64,000 nt of DNA, taken from NCBI GenBank assembly GCA_963402885.1, contig OY727093.1, positions 32,549,409 through 32,613,408 of the forward strand. Reading direction: 5' to 3'. The position numbers and the translations under genes are program-made. A model generated the notes under the pieces. The model was not told the origin of the DNA and did not search any database. It was given only the letters and a program-made list of their open reading frames with translations. The stretch is from Antedon bifida. Lineage: Eukaryota; Echinodermata; Crinoidea; Comatulida; Antedonidae. Positions 25,601 to 36,163 of this stretch are shown here, piece after piece (within the stretch, counting starts at the first letter, position 1; each line of letters opens with the position of its first letter).

Positions 25601-26661
25601 ACTACTCACCAGAGATACCTAATTGACCATTATAGATGACCATTTAATTTCCAATAACTAATCCTCTTTCATATTTGACATAGGTGACAGTAAACACCAA
25701 TATCGCTGACCTACCTGGATACCTGAAGCATGTACTTAAGTGTACCAACATGAGATGCTTAACGCCTGAGAAGGTTGGTTTTATTCATTCAACTCAAATA
25801 TTCTGTTATCTTTGACGTTGCGTTCATTCATTCATATATACATTTATTCATCAACAATTTAAGATAATTTAAACATAAATTGATTAAGCAGAAGGAGAAA
25901 AGAAATAAATTGTTGATAGGGCCACAAACTAGAAGGCGAAGCATTTTATTTCTTTTGTCTCGTGAAAATTCAAAAATTATCTTGTTTCTTTTGCATAAAG
26001 CTGAACACATTCCTATTTAATTATGAAACAATCTATGATACAATAACATAAAAAGCAAAACTTTGCATTATGTGTCAGTAATTCCGGTTTGTTATCTTAG
26101 GCATTGTCTGGTGATTGTGGGTTCATGGCAGCCAATCTGTACGCTCGTTCTATATTTGGTGAAGATGCTCTTGCCAATCTAAGCATTGAGAAGCCTGTGA
26201 CAGCTGCAGCTGATGCTCCAGTACAAGGCCATATCAGAATCCGTGCTAAGAGTCAGGTAAGTTTTAACTTATGAGTAGGTAACCTCTTCAGTCAAAGACT
26301 GGTCTCCCAGGGGCCCAGTTATGATCAGTGGCTGTGTGTGTACTAGTACACTGAGGTAACCCCCTATTCATCTCGAAAGATGTACTAGGTTCTTTAAAGT
26401 GCACATGATCTAGATGTGTACACTGGAACTACGGTTTGTAGTACTTATCCGAGAAGAATTGTTCTACCATGGAGCGAGTGAGCCTTGGACCCTTGCCAAG
26501 GTTATGGCTACGTAATTACGGTTCCACTGTCCGCTCAACCACACTTGCTAAAGATAACACTTACCAACTCTTTCTTTCTTTCTTTCTTTCTACAGGGTAT
26601 GGCTCTAAGCTTGGGAGATAAGATTAACCTTTCTCAGAAGAAAGACAAAGATGGCAAATAG
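16609..26661 (+). CDS. COPB1: COPB1, coatomer subunit beta
   Basis: Beta-COP of the COPI coat, which drives Golgi-to-ER and intra-Golgi vesicle traffic. Exons: 16609-16702, 16887-17116, 17408-17577, 17767-17881, 18303-18395, 18723-18860, 19282-19401, 19795-19902, 20321-20398, 20787-20855, 21177-21322, 21601-21749, 22066-22174, 22580-22700, 22900-22971, 23341-23589, 23740-23974, 24999-25118, 25361-25506, 25684-25773, 26101-26256, 26596-26661; 2874 nt, 957 aa (human 953). The protein follows human beta-COP end to end (recalled). The adaptin-like HEAT solenoid fills the N-terminal two thirds ([43 protein letters not shown] blocks). The C-terminal coatomer-beta and appendage region includes [36 protein letters not shown] and [20 protein letters not shown]. 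Introns hold a MITE, a SINE, a 16-bp minisatellite and other repeats. The last acceptor uses a TTTC microsatellite as its pyrimidine tract. Confidence 0.98.
17145..17320. mobile_element. MITE copy in COPB1 intron 2
   Basis: A complete copy runs from TAAGCTCTGTCTACACTATC to GATAGTGTAGACAAAGCTTTA. It carries three tandem internal units of the type CACTACCATATTTGGGCATA, more than most other copies in the window. It starts 28 bp after the exon 2 donor. Confidence 0.92.
18459..18625. mobile_element. Partial copy of TTAAAGATATATTG element in COPB1 intron 5
   Basis: It begins TTAAAGATATATTGTCC and shares its start, AT-rich interior and TTTTATAAGTGAAA segment with the complete element at 24606-24928. 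The right terminus is missing. Confidence 0.6.
18960..19225. repeat. Imperfect two-copy tandem duplication in COPB1 intron 6
   Basis: GATATACACATAAATGCAAA, then a GTGGTTCACTG block and TATGTTCCTG, occur twice: from about 18960 and again from about 19120. The second copy is shorter. The duplication is intronic with no coding content. Confidence 0.7.
20544..20725. repeat. Dispersed repeat, copy 1 (COPB1 intron 9)
   Basis: GCATATAAAATATACAT, GAGATATACAAAAACAGAT, AACTAACAAAAACAATTA, AAGTGTCACATCACTCT and CAGTGCCC occur in the same order and orientation at about 49608-49775. The class of repeat is unknown; it may be the 3' part of a retroelement. Confidence 0.75.
20905..21097. repeat. Inverted-end repeat, copy 1 (COPB1 intron 10)
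   Basis: CCGGACACCTTTGGGCTGGC, CTAATATGTCTG, GGTATTCGGAATGTG and GGTATTGGGTGAGTTGACTG are also found in order at 27108-27257. The outer ends (CAGTAAATTTTCCC and GGGTGAGTTGACTG) are imperfect inverse copies of each other. Probably a non-autonomous DNA element. Confidence 0.7.
21434..21560. mobile_element. Palindromic element, copy 1 (COPB1 intron 11)
   Basis: The left arm (GCAACGCAAAGGACGTAACA, GAGTTGACCAATCACAAGCG) is inverted in the right arm (GCTTGTCATTGGTCAACTCG, CCTGCGTTGCTG). A related palindrome lies at 48165-48290. It ends 40 bp before exon 12. Confidence 0.7.
23081..23312 (+). mobile_element. tRNA-derived SINE, copy 1 (COPB1 intron 15)
   Basis: The 5' part resembles a degenerate tRNA gene: GAAGCTGTCACTTGGTGGTT is an A-box-like start, and GGTCCAGGGTTAAATCC about 45 nt later is a B-box-like end. 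A shared body follows (CTCAAATGAGACTTAGTTTA, TAGTTTATCCATCCTGTAAT). A second copy in opposite orientation lies at 62637-62903. Match over about 220 bp in two unlinked places with pol III-type boxes supports a SINE. Confidence 0.8.
24075..24202. repeat. 16-bp minisatellite, eight copies (COPB1 intron 17)
   Basis: Eight exact-length head-to-tail units of GGTCTATCACAGGCCT or GGTCGATCACAGGCCT occur; the T/G change separates the first two copies from the rest. Each unit carries the AGGCCT palindrome. The array begins 100 bp downstream of the exon 17 donor. Confidence 0.95.
24606..24928. mobile_element. 323-bp element with TTAAAGATRTATTGYCCCCT ends (COPB1 intron 17)
   Basis: The left end TTAAAGATATATTGCCCCCT and the right end, reverse complement TTAAAGATGTATTGTCCCCT, are about 20-bp inverted repeats with two mismatches. 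The interior is AT-rich and non-coding. A partial relative lies at 18459. Best explained as a non-autonomous DNA transposon. Confidence 0.75.
25517..25648. repeat. 46-bp tandem repeat, three copies (COPB1 intron 19)
   Basis: Units start at 25517, 25563 and 25609, each CCAGAGATACCTAATTGACC followed by ATTACAGATGACCATTTAA. The array starts 11 bp after the exon 19 donor and ends 36 bp before exon 20, so it makes up most of the 177-bp intron. Confidence 0.95.
26276..26562 (-). mobile_element. Possible second SINE-like element (COPB1 last intron)
   Basis: Read on the minus strand, GTGTGGTTGAGCGGACAGTG contains TGGTTGAGCGG, an exact fit to the pol III A-box consensus TRGYNNANNGG. A weak B-box-like GGGTCCAAGGCTC follows about 55 nt later. 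No second copy is present in this window, so the assignment rests on the boxes alone. Confidence 0.4.
26566..26595 (+). repeat. TTTC microsatellite forming the last COPB1 acceptor
   Basis: About five CTTT units run directly into CTACAG, the acceptor of the final COPB1 exon at 26596. The pyrimidine tract of this splice site is therefore a microsatellite, expected to vary in length. Confidence 0.85.
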
Positions 26662-26874
26662 ACCATTCGAACAAGGAATTCATTTTGATCATCAAATTAA
26701 TAATTAGATTTGAATTATTATTAATAACTTATATGAGATAATCTAAATTTATTATATAAAATAGGTTAAAAATGCTACAAATAACAAATTTAGATATACA
26801 ATTACTATAGAAATGGTGTACACTGTACTGTAATGGTTATGGGTTGTTTTTACAATGAAATATTTAAACAATTG

Positions 26875-26880
26875 AATAAA
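26875..26880 (+). terminator. COPB1 poly(A) signal
   Basis: A canonical AATAAA lies 214 bp after the COPB1 stop codon. Confidence 0.6.
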
Positions 26881-27107
26881 AGTACTTGGATGATCATATA
26901 ATCATTTCTGTATACTCAATAACATCAGTAAAAAACATATATATGTATTAGATGAGCACAATCATATATATTATAGCAGTATCCTGCAAAGTACTTTCTA
27001 AATCCTAAAAAAAATGCTTTTATTTCTTCAGGTATTTACTCATCTGCATCATCATGTTTCTTCCCCGCCCCACGAAATAGCACATCAAAGCTTTATTATA
27101 TAGTGTC

Positions 27108-27257
27108 AACTCTCTCAATACCGGACACCTTTGGCTGGCCTAATATGTCTGTATGTTTTCTAGCCTAGTATTCAGAATGTGTTTTTGATGGTAGAAATGA
27201 ATTTGGGACATTTTGAACCTCAGAGAGACCGGTATTGGGAGAATTGACTGTACACAC
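27108..27257. repeat. Inverted-end repeat, copy 2 (COPB1 3' flank)
   Basis: It shares ACCGGACACCTTTGGCTGGC and CTAATATGTCTG with 20905-21097 and ends GGTATTGGGAGAATTGACTG. Confidence 0.7.
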
Positions 27258-28242
27258 CAGAAAAAATGAAATGGTGTTTTGTGGTAATTTATTTAAAGGA
27301 AAAATGAGATCATTGTAACAAACACTGACATTTATTGTAATGCTTTCTGTATGGCTCAAATAATTTCTTGGTTGCACTTCTTACTGTATGCTTAAATATT
27401 AAGTTCTGAAACATTGTGTATTGAAGTAATGCTAATAAAATCATGATTAGAAAAGTATAAAGTGTACTGTTGTCAAATATTAAGATCAAACCATGTGATG
27501 AGTGGTACCATATTTATTGGGAGAGTAGATAAGCAGAGGTGAACAGATGGTAGCCAATCGTCGGTATCGAGTCCGGTCACTTGATTGTTTTTAGTAAATT
27601 AGGAATACAATATTTTAATAGGAAAAATATGAAGGAAAATGCAATTTAAAAAGCTGCATTAAGTTAATCAATTGATTTTGCTCGATGGGCTAGAAATGGA
27701 GAAGAATTCCAAAGAAAAACCAATGCCCTAAAATAATATAATTATTGCTTCGTTGATGGATAGAATGATACGCCAAGATATGGATAAATTGTGGAAAATA
27801 GAAGCTGTTGATTACTGCTTGAATTGACGCAATACAAAATACATAAATACATCAGTTTGTACTTTATTATTATTGTCAATTTCAGCATAAAAACAGTGTA
27901 ATTTTAATGAAACAAAAATAAAAATCTACATCATAATTATCTCATTGTTAAAATATACATTTAATAATACAATCTAATCAAATATATATCCCAAAATAAA
28001 TAGGACATTATTAAGATATTGGATGGAAGCCCATAGAAATAAAATTAGTAACTAAAACAAAGTAGTGCAACAAGTGGAAGGATATTAATTAAGAATGCAC
28101 ATATAAATAATGGCGTATTAATAATATTGCTATTAACAAATTATAGTACTATTCGTATTATGTGCAAGTGTAAACACAATAGGATTTAAATTCTTATTTA
28201 AAGTGGTAACAGTGATGTTTGCAATTTGGAATGCCATTTCTT

Positions 28243-28378
28243 TAAGCTTTGTCTACACTATCAAAATGATAGATTGCCTAGCCTAATATATGAACATGAT
28301 TCGATGTCATATCGCTACCATATTATGGGCACATCACACTTTTTTTCAAACTAGTTTGATACTGTAGACAGAGCTTTA
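28243..28378. mobile_element. MITE copy between COPB1 and RRAS2
   Basis: It starts TAAGCTTTGTCTACACTATC and ends GATACTGTAGACAGAGCTTTA, with the usual interior (CATATCGCTACCATATTATG, GGGCACATCACAC). Complete but diverged. Confidence 0.9.
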
Positions 28379-28904
28379 CAGAATATCAATCTTTTACATC
28401 TCTGTTCCATCAATCCTAACTTTGCTAAATTGCTAGCATATACCATTGATTAAAATAAACAATATGTAGTGTAGCAGATCACTGAAATTACTTTATCTAC
28501 AAATAAAATATAATAGTTAACTATATCTCAACCGTAATAGTAAATAACTTTGAGTCAGGTATATTTTATTTTTTAAAGTATGCTCCCTCCAAGTTTATCA
28601 ACTTTTGGGAGTATAAAATACCTTTAAATGGTCAGTAACTACTGCTTTTTGTAGCAGACATTTTAAAGAATTAACTGGAAAACAAACACCTAACTTTTCC
28701 ATAGTGTACCACTGTGCATTCACATTAATTAAATACATAAACAAACATAGAAGGTACAGCACCAGATACGATAAATTGGAAATCAATTCTCATCTAACGC
28801 TGAAATAATAAATATTGCTGAAAAGCGCACACATTCTACAAATAGCATTTCCTATAAACTAATATTTGGTTTTAAATTGAGTTGTGCAAGTATTATTAAT
28901 ATCA

Positions 28905-29052
28905 TATATATGTAATTCATTAATTGTAAACCAGAATAATTTTAACTTACGTTTCAAGAAAGTTTCGTCTAGCTGTCAGCTAGACTTTATCAGTTGTTGT
29001 GTGTTGAAACGCAAGTTAAAATTACTGGTTTACAATCAATGAACTACATATC
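28905..29052. mobile_element. 148-bp palindrome with a nested central hairpin
   Basis: The left arm (ATTCATTAATTGTAAACCAG, TTTTAACTTACGTTTCAA) is inverted in the right arm (TTGAAACGCAAGTTAAAATT, CTGGTTTACAATCAATGAA). The centre holds a second perfect 9-bp stem, GTCTAGCTG-T-CAGCTAGAC. Probably a MITE with long inverted repeats. Confidence 0.8.
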
Positions 29053-30633
29053 AATATGCTTATCGAAACCAGAGGAAAATGTTTTCACTATAAAAATAGC
29101 TATAGTAATTGTTTAATTATATATTAAGCCACTGTTTTGAAGAAACACAAACACAATCATTTTTCTCTGTGAAACACCCTCTCTTTTCAACTTCCCATAT
29201 TTTTCAAAGTCACTTAATAATGAGTATACTAGCCACAGAATACTGAGACACTACCACTCTCTAAGCATACAGTGCATACCCCAACCAATAATGCCACTTA
29301 GTTTAATGCTAGAGATTCAGGTTAATCCTGGTGACCTATCCCAGAAGGAATATCTCAATTTTAAATAACTTGACCTACTTCAATTAAACAATTCTAAACA
29401 TGCATTATATTTAATTTTTTGAAAAAAAAAGGCTAAATTATCAATAACCTTATGTTACTATCAGGATGAATGACAATATTCATAATCGTAAATTCTCGAT
29501 AAGGAAATTAGAATATTTTAGCTACTGAAGACAAACTATACTCTTTGGTGAAGATTGCCTGATTACAATCTGTATATATACATTTGCATAGGTTACATAA
29601 TTCAAAGAGAAATTATTGCAAAATACATTTGTAGCAAAAATAATTATACATATCATATTAAATTGAAAAATACATATACATCATTAGTACTAAATTAGGG
29701 AGTATATTATTGGAAACCAATTCGGTAGTGGTAATGATAATGACATGATAATGATAACAATGATGATGTTTGATAAGATGGTTGATGATGATGTAGACAA
29801 GGGACCAAGCCAAAAATTGGTCTACTGCAGTTACTGCAGTAATACATTTTGTTTCATCCTTCTGTTTATACAATTGTTTACCATTTATTATTTATCATTT
29901 TTCTGGATAATCATACGCACTGTTTATTTCAATGACTTCCCATTGAAACAAGCTAACATAAATAGCAGTACAAAAAATGTCATTATTGCAGTAAAATAAT
30001 TTTGACACAGTCCCTAATTTTTATGAATACATGATAAAATAATACCAAACACACAATTATTTTTAGTACTTGCTTTTTAAAACTCGTACCAAAAGGAAAA
30101 CAGCTAAATTTGTTTGGATTGAAAACACAGGAAGATTTAAGTAATGTAAATAAGGCACCTAAATAAAATATTTATCAATCAAAAAACAGAAATTGTTAAA
30201 CTATTGCAATATATTTCTTCATGTTGAAATAAAATACAAGATACAAATTGCAGTTCTTTTATAATAAAAACAAAATATTAACAATCTTGCACAAGCATTT
30301 TAACTATAGACAAAAAAACAAGAAAACTTTGAAAGACAACAATAAAGATGACTTAGTTGCAGAAAATAAAATGACAAGAATGGAGGCGATGGCAAGTCTT
30401 GAAGACAGCGTGATGGGTTACTTCAGTAGCTGCAGTAATATCAACAACAATCTGTAAAAGAGAAAATTCAAATTATTTCATTTCACTTTCAAGAAAAACT
30501 GTTGAAGCGGAATGTTGAAGAAGATAAATTTAATGGCTTTAAAAATTAGCTTTTAGGATGTCCCGGTCAGTGTGAGCTGATTTTATAGGCCATCAACAAG
30601 AAAATACAACAACAAAGAATACAAAATTTAAAA

Positions 30634-30797
30634 TAAAGCTCTGTCTACATTATCAAACTAGTTTGACAAAAAAGTTGTTATGTGCCCAAATATGGTAGTG
30701 ATATGCTTAAATATGGTAGTGATATCACATCATCATGTCCATATATGGGCACATCACAGTTTTTGTCACATAAAGTTTGATATTGTAGACAGAGATA
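30634..30797. mobile_element. MITE copy just downstream of RRAS2
   Basis: It starts TAAAGCTCTGTCTACATTAT and ends TTTGATATTGTAGACAGAGA. It lies within 160 bp of the RRAS2 stop codon and is probably part of its 3' UTR. Confidence 0.9.
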
Positions 30798-30952
30798 TAG
30801 CTATTGACAATTTAAATTCCATGGAAGCAATAAAAAGATTAAAATGAACAGTCAAAATATGATATCATAAATGATTTAAAATTTCAAACATTATTTATAC
30901 CATGGAGAAATAATGTTTATACTTACTTGAACTTGAAACCTCTTCAAAGCTC

Positions 30953-33900
30953 TCACAAAATTACACAACGGATTGGTCTAATTTTCTTGTGATTTTTTGT
31001 AGGTGGGTTTTCATCTTGTTTAAACTTCCTGGTAAATTGAAAATATAAAAACAACTCAAGTTAGAAAGAGATACAGTGTAGCATAGATGACGCAATAGTT
31101 ATTTTATTATTATTATTATCCTAATAATAATAAATGTAAACATTCAGATTCAGATTCGATTTATTAAGTCATTCATACATAGTACAATGATAATTGTTTT
31201 CTTGGCAGAAAAACACAAGCAAAACAATACATACATAATATTTAGGTATATGCTACATATTCTAGATATACAGTATAGTAGTTATTTGTTTTGGTTTTGA
31301 CTATATACAGTATTTACATGACCTATCAATCTAGAAAACAGTGATTTGACTTTTAAAATAACAAACAAAACTATATAATTCTATAATTAAACCTTCAACA
31401 AGAAGTATGTAACGTAATTGTTATTTGTGACGTCTATATTATTTTTTATTTATTCCAATATTGTTTCAATCTTAAAAGGAAGTAAATAAATGTTATTTTG
31501 GGTTGAATTTGAATAAAATAATATTATTTTTACCGGATAATCCTGACCAATTCATGAAATGATTCATCTACATTCTGTCTTGTTTTAGCACTGCATTCTA
31601 CAAACTTTATATTCAAGTCTCTTGACAGCATTTCTATATCATTTGTTGATACCTGTAAATAAACAACTTGTTTCTTACTGTACTTCTGGGAGCCTAGGCG
31701 TAAAGTTTAACTTATATAGGTTTCCTTCCACACATACTATGTTTTACTCATTACTATTGAACATGTTTATATAATTATTATTTTTATGTATTTTTAATAT
31801 ATGTATGGAGAATGTATATTGAATAAACAAATAAAAAAAATGTGTATAAATGCTGATTGTTGATAAATGGCGGATCATCAATTAGTACAATAAAGTTTTG
31901 CTGGTAACACAGAAATTTAAAATACAGCATAGTGTTATTTGGGGTTTGGACAACATTCTTTACAAGCTTTATTTCATTAATTATTGTTTTTATGTAAATT
32001 TGTTATGATGAATGAATAAATTTGAATTCTGAAATTCTATTCACTTTCAATGAATATGTTGACGCCACAATTTCCTTTTCTTCTGTCAAAAAATGATTAA
32101 AACATCTGGTACTTTGTTGTAGAAGTTTCTACTTCATTTGTTTCTTGAAGAAACAACTTCAATTTAATTTGATTAGCTGCCAATGCCTTCAAGGGCAAAT
32201 ATCCGTCATAAACAGACAATACAATATATACAATTGTTTACAATGTAATCTTAATATCATTTTCGAGGGGAGAAAAGGATTGTATTTTTATGTATAATTG
32301 AATAAAATATACCAGTGAGTGATATATATGTGCAATATACCAGTTATTATATATATGTGCAATATATCAGTTATATATATGTGCAATATACCAGTTATAT
32401 ATATGTGCAATATACCAACCTGTCTTTGTTCTTTAAGATCTGCTTTATTCCCAATAAGAACCATGGGAAACTCCTCTCGGTCTTTCACTCGCAATATTTG
32501 ACGGTGAAATTTGAAAATTTCATCAAAACTATGAATGAAAAATTCTGCAATGTTATATAAAGATGAATTTGAGACAAAACAAGTAAATGTAGAGAAACAT
32601 TAATTTGTAATTGTTTGTAACTAGACCACCAAGCTTGCGCTGATGGCTAGGGGTTAGATTTGAGCCCAAAAAGTACAAATTATGTCAGAGAAGGGCAAAA
32701 CATCTGACTAATTTCATCTTTATTTTGGAAATTTTATATTACAGTATAAATAGTGAGAAAAAAAATAACAAAGATATCGCAGTACAGTTGTTCATACCAA
32801 GTTGTACAGATGTTAAATGTTGCATGATGAATAAAATACATAAGTACTTGTTGATTATAGTTCACAACCAATATGATACTGACCTATTTTTATTACACAA
32901 TGAGAAGACCAATAGAAAGCCATCTCCTGTTCTCATGTATTGTTCTCTCATTGCACTGAATTCATCTTGTCCAGCTGTATCCAAAACTAGCAAGTTAAAT
33001 AAACATTAAGTATTATTAGTCATTTTTATATATATTTATTTATAAATTGCCAAATTCTGCGAGCTTTTCTCATTTTTTAATGAGCCTAGTCGTCATCATT
33101 TGATATTCAAAATGGAAGCATCGGAATAATTAAAGTTGACATAATAACAGGTAGGTACTGTAGGTGAATGTTGAGAGAGAACATTCATGGAAAGTCTAAC
33201 TGTCCTAATCGAATCTTTCAACCAATTCCATTCAATTCATGAAGATTCATTATCATTACAAATGTACAATATTCAAATATAATAATCGAGGTAAAATAGT
33301 AGAATACACACTTAATTTTAAGGTCAGGAGAAAATCCAAAAATGATTCATAACATTTTGTTTTAATTCTTAGAAATATTAACAATAGGCTGTTTACCATC
33401 TAGGCGCAATAATAACGTTATAACTATTGTCCATGGAAAATGATAGGTCATTACACCAAATAACTTCCAGGTTATACTAACTTATTTCCTGTTTACAGTC
33501 TCTATACATTCTCAATACTGGATAGTAATTGTGATATACTGTATATTCATAATTGTAAAAATAGATTTCTGAAAATGAATTTTATACTGCAATGTCTTGG
33601 GTATAATCTAATCTGTCTATTAAAGTCCGTCCAGCAATAGGTCTAAATTTGGCATGTACATTACAGTAGCTCTACACAAAAAAATAGTGAATTCTATATA
33701 TTATATTATTATATATATAGTAGCACAGACAGAAAAACAATAGTGTTACAAAAAACGTGGCACTTCTTTTCGGCTGTTTTACTTTATCATTTGGATTAGC
33801 TTTGTGCTTATCTTATTTGTATTTCCATTGAGATCAATCTACAGTACTGATACCCAGAGCATTGCCAATGTCTTCAGTAATTTGGATTTATATTTTATAA

Positions 33901-36163
33901 TAACTACAAAATCATAGCCAATTAACAAAATATTGAAGCCATTAAACTAGCTAGGTTTGGTTCACATCAATAGGAACATATGGTCTACATCCTCATTAGT
34001 AATTAACAGGGATTATTCCTATGGAAAACTGAACAATTAGTTTTTGTCAAACATATACTGTAAAAAACTAATTTCTAGTACTTAAATCTGGACATGTGAA
34101 CTAAGCCACAGAATATTATCACCAATATCATCTTTCAATATCATGTGATCAATTCCAAGCAAGACATGACTTAATACTGACCTAGATGTAATCTATACAA
34201 AACACCAGGGTATTTAAAAATACAACAAAAACAATATTGTCATTCCCATAAGAAATGCACAGAATAAAAGGGCTTATGTTGCAGCTCAATACTTGCTACC
34301 AAGGCCTCTGGTATTGACTTTAGGAATCATTCACACTAAATGATATATCTGGTTGAACAAATATTATTCATAATAATATACTAAAGTAAGTGTGCTTATC
34401 TGTGCATAAGTAGTGCTTAAAGTGCTGAAACAAGTAAAAACAATAATTAATTCCACAAAACTGAATCTAAACTCAATTCTCAGCCTCAACATTAATTACA
34501 AATACCTCTGTAAACACACAAGCTAAGGTTTAGGAAGCTTTTATGATTGAATAATAAATACATATTGTAAGATACTTACTGTCCAACTTGGAAACAACAT
34601 TATCAATTTGGCATTGCTTTGTGTATGAGTCTTCAATTGTTGGGTCATAATCGGAGACAAAATATGACTGAAATGACAAATAAAAACCTTATTAATCACC
34701 TTAATAACAATTAAATCTACATGTACAACTGATTTATTAGGATTTAATTAATATAATATATAACATATAGTAATTATTAGACCTACTTTCAAGAAAATTA
34801 ATGATGGTAAGATATCGTAATATCCTCATAAAAAAGTTACTAAAATTATACTATTATTATGAAACTGGCAATAAATACAATTTTGTAGGTTTAATGACAG
34901 TTGTTTGACCTTGTTTGACCTTGCTTGCAAGTACATAAATGAGTCAATGTTTGACAAGGTACTGGTGGTAGTAAGACCATAACGTTTACAGTGGTATAAC
35001 TAGTTTTTTTAAAAAATATACATTTTTAATATCGTATTAAAGTTTACACCAAACTTACTATAGATGACATGATTAGAAGACAAGATGGGGTAATATAATT
35101 TGGCAAATTTTATTTTAAATTTAGCATGGCTCTAAGGTCAATTTACACGGGCGAGCGGAAAACCGTTCAGCTTGTCCCACGTAATATCTTATCTATCCTG
35201 AGCAGAAATTGCCCATCCGCTCCATGTTTTGTGTAAATGGTCATAAGGAATAACATAGAATCTATATTTTTATTATCGTTTACCACTCGTCTGCGCAACC
35301 ACTGTAAGTGGTCAAATATGAATGTTGATATTAAAGCATAGAGGAAGTATGTACAATATTAATAAGTGATATATAAAGCTGAAACACAATCTATCTACTT
35401 GGATTTGTTAATTCCAGCTAATACTGTATGTTAATGTTTTCCTACAAATGTGAAATTATTGTAGTCACTGGAACAAAATTAAGTTTTCTGTTTCAAGCTA
35501 ATCTTTCGGCCAGACAACCAACATACCACGAATTGAAATCTGTATATTTTTATTTGCTATTTTGACAAATTTTGTGATTTATATTAAATTTAGTTACCCT
35601 TTCTATAAATAACTTTACTTGAAGAAATAAAATCCACTCTCAGAAATGGATCCCGGATTTTTAAAATGGGGAGCAAACTATATTAATAATTTGTGAATTT
35701 TAAATAATATCAAAAATTCATTCTTCATTTTAGTTGGCAAAATTGAGCCCGATCCATAATAGTTAATACTTACTATTCTATTCCCTTATTCGTCGGTGGG
35801 CCTATTGTCTTTAAATGGGCCACATCATTTACAACATATTCACACTTACAGAAAAATATCAATATATGCACAACAACTTTTTTTGGACAATAAAAACAAT
35901 ATTGTATATTGTTCCCATATAAAAAAATAAATGATGTATAAATTCAAATGTAGGAAGGTGTCCGAACAAGATCTTCGAACAATCTAAAAATCTGCCAAGA
36001 TAAGATTAAGAATTATACAATTCCGCTCAGTCTCGAAAAGGTAAACAATACTTACTTGAATAAATTGTATTGTTAGGGCGCTTTTACCAACGCCTCCACC
36101 GCCAACCACTACAACTTTGTGCATCTGCTCGTTGCCACCTCCATTCGCAGTCCCTCCGGACAT
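30953..36163 (-). CDS. RRAS2: R-Ras2-type small GTPase
   Basis: Ras-family GTPase signalling at membranes. Exons (minus): 36163-36056, 34667-34580, 32986-32884, 32528-32420, 31652-31534, 31028-30953; 603 nt, 200 aa. The P-loop GGGGVGKS is at residues 21-28. Switch I is [10 protein letters not shown]3 is DTAGQDE, G4 is NKAD and G5 is ECSAK. The C terminus is CVIL, a CAAX box whose final Leu favours geranylgeranylation. The R-Ras subgroup is indicated by the extended N terminus, [20 protein letters not shown] and [17 protein letters not shown], closest to human RRAS2 (recalled). CVIL is also the M-Ras ending, so M-Ras or an ancestral R-Ras/RRAS2 gene remains possible. Intron 1 is 1.4 kb and intron 2 is 1.6 kb. 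It sits tail-to-tail with COPB1 and head-to-head with GSKIP. Confidence 0.93.
32317..32417. repeat. Tandem repeat abutting an RRAS2 exon
   Basis: Four units of the type GTGCAATATACCAGTTATAT with variable TA runs end 3 bp before the donor side of the RRAS2 exon at 32420-32528. The array therefore supplies intron sequence right after that exon. Confidence 0.8.

Larger units (their letters stand above)
26662..30952. other. Convergent 3' region between COPB1 and RRAS2
   Basis: This 4.3 kb interval holds the COPB1 3' UTR and the RRAS2 3' UTR, with no supported exon. It contains a dispersed repeat (27108-27257), two MITE copies (28243-28378 and 30634-30797) and a nested palindrome (28905-29052). 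Open frames of 60-84 codons here are AT-rich and lack any recognisable pattern. Confidence 0.5.

Noticed and set aside
29658..30457. Three frames of 69-84 codons between COPB1 and RRAS2
   Set aside because: AT-rich, no splice context, no recognisable motif; likely chance frames in 3' UTR or intergenic DNA.
32288..32494. 68-codon frame with repeated HIYIT peptides
   Set aside because: It is the RRAS2 exon 4 frame running past its donor into the TA-rich tandem repeat.
30953..36163. Calling the GTPase M-Ras because it ends in CVIL
   Set aside because: The P-loop [27 protein letters not shown] and [16 protein letters not shown] segments are R-Ras/R-Ras2-like; the CAAX box alone is weak evidence.
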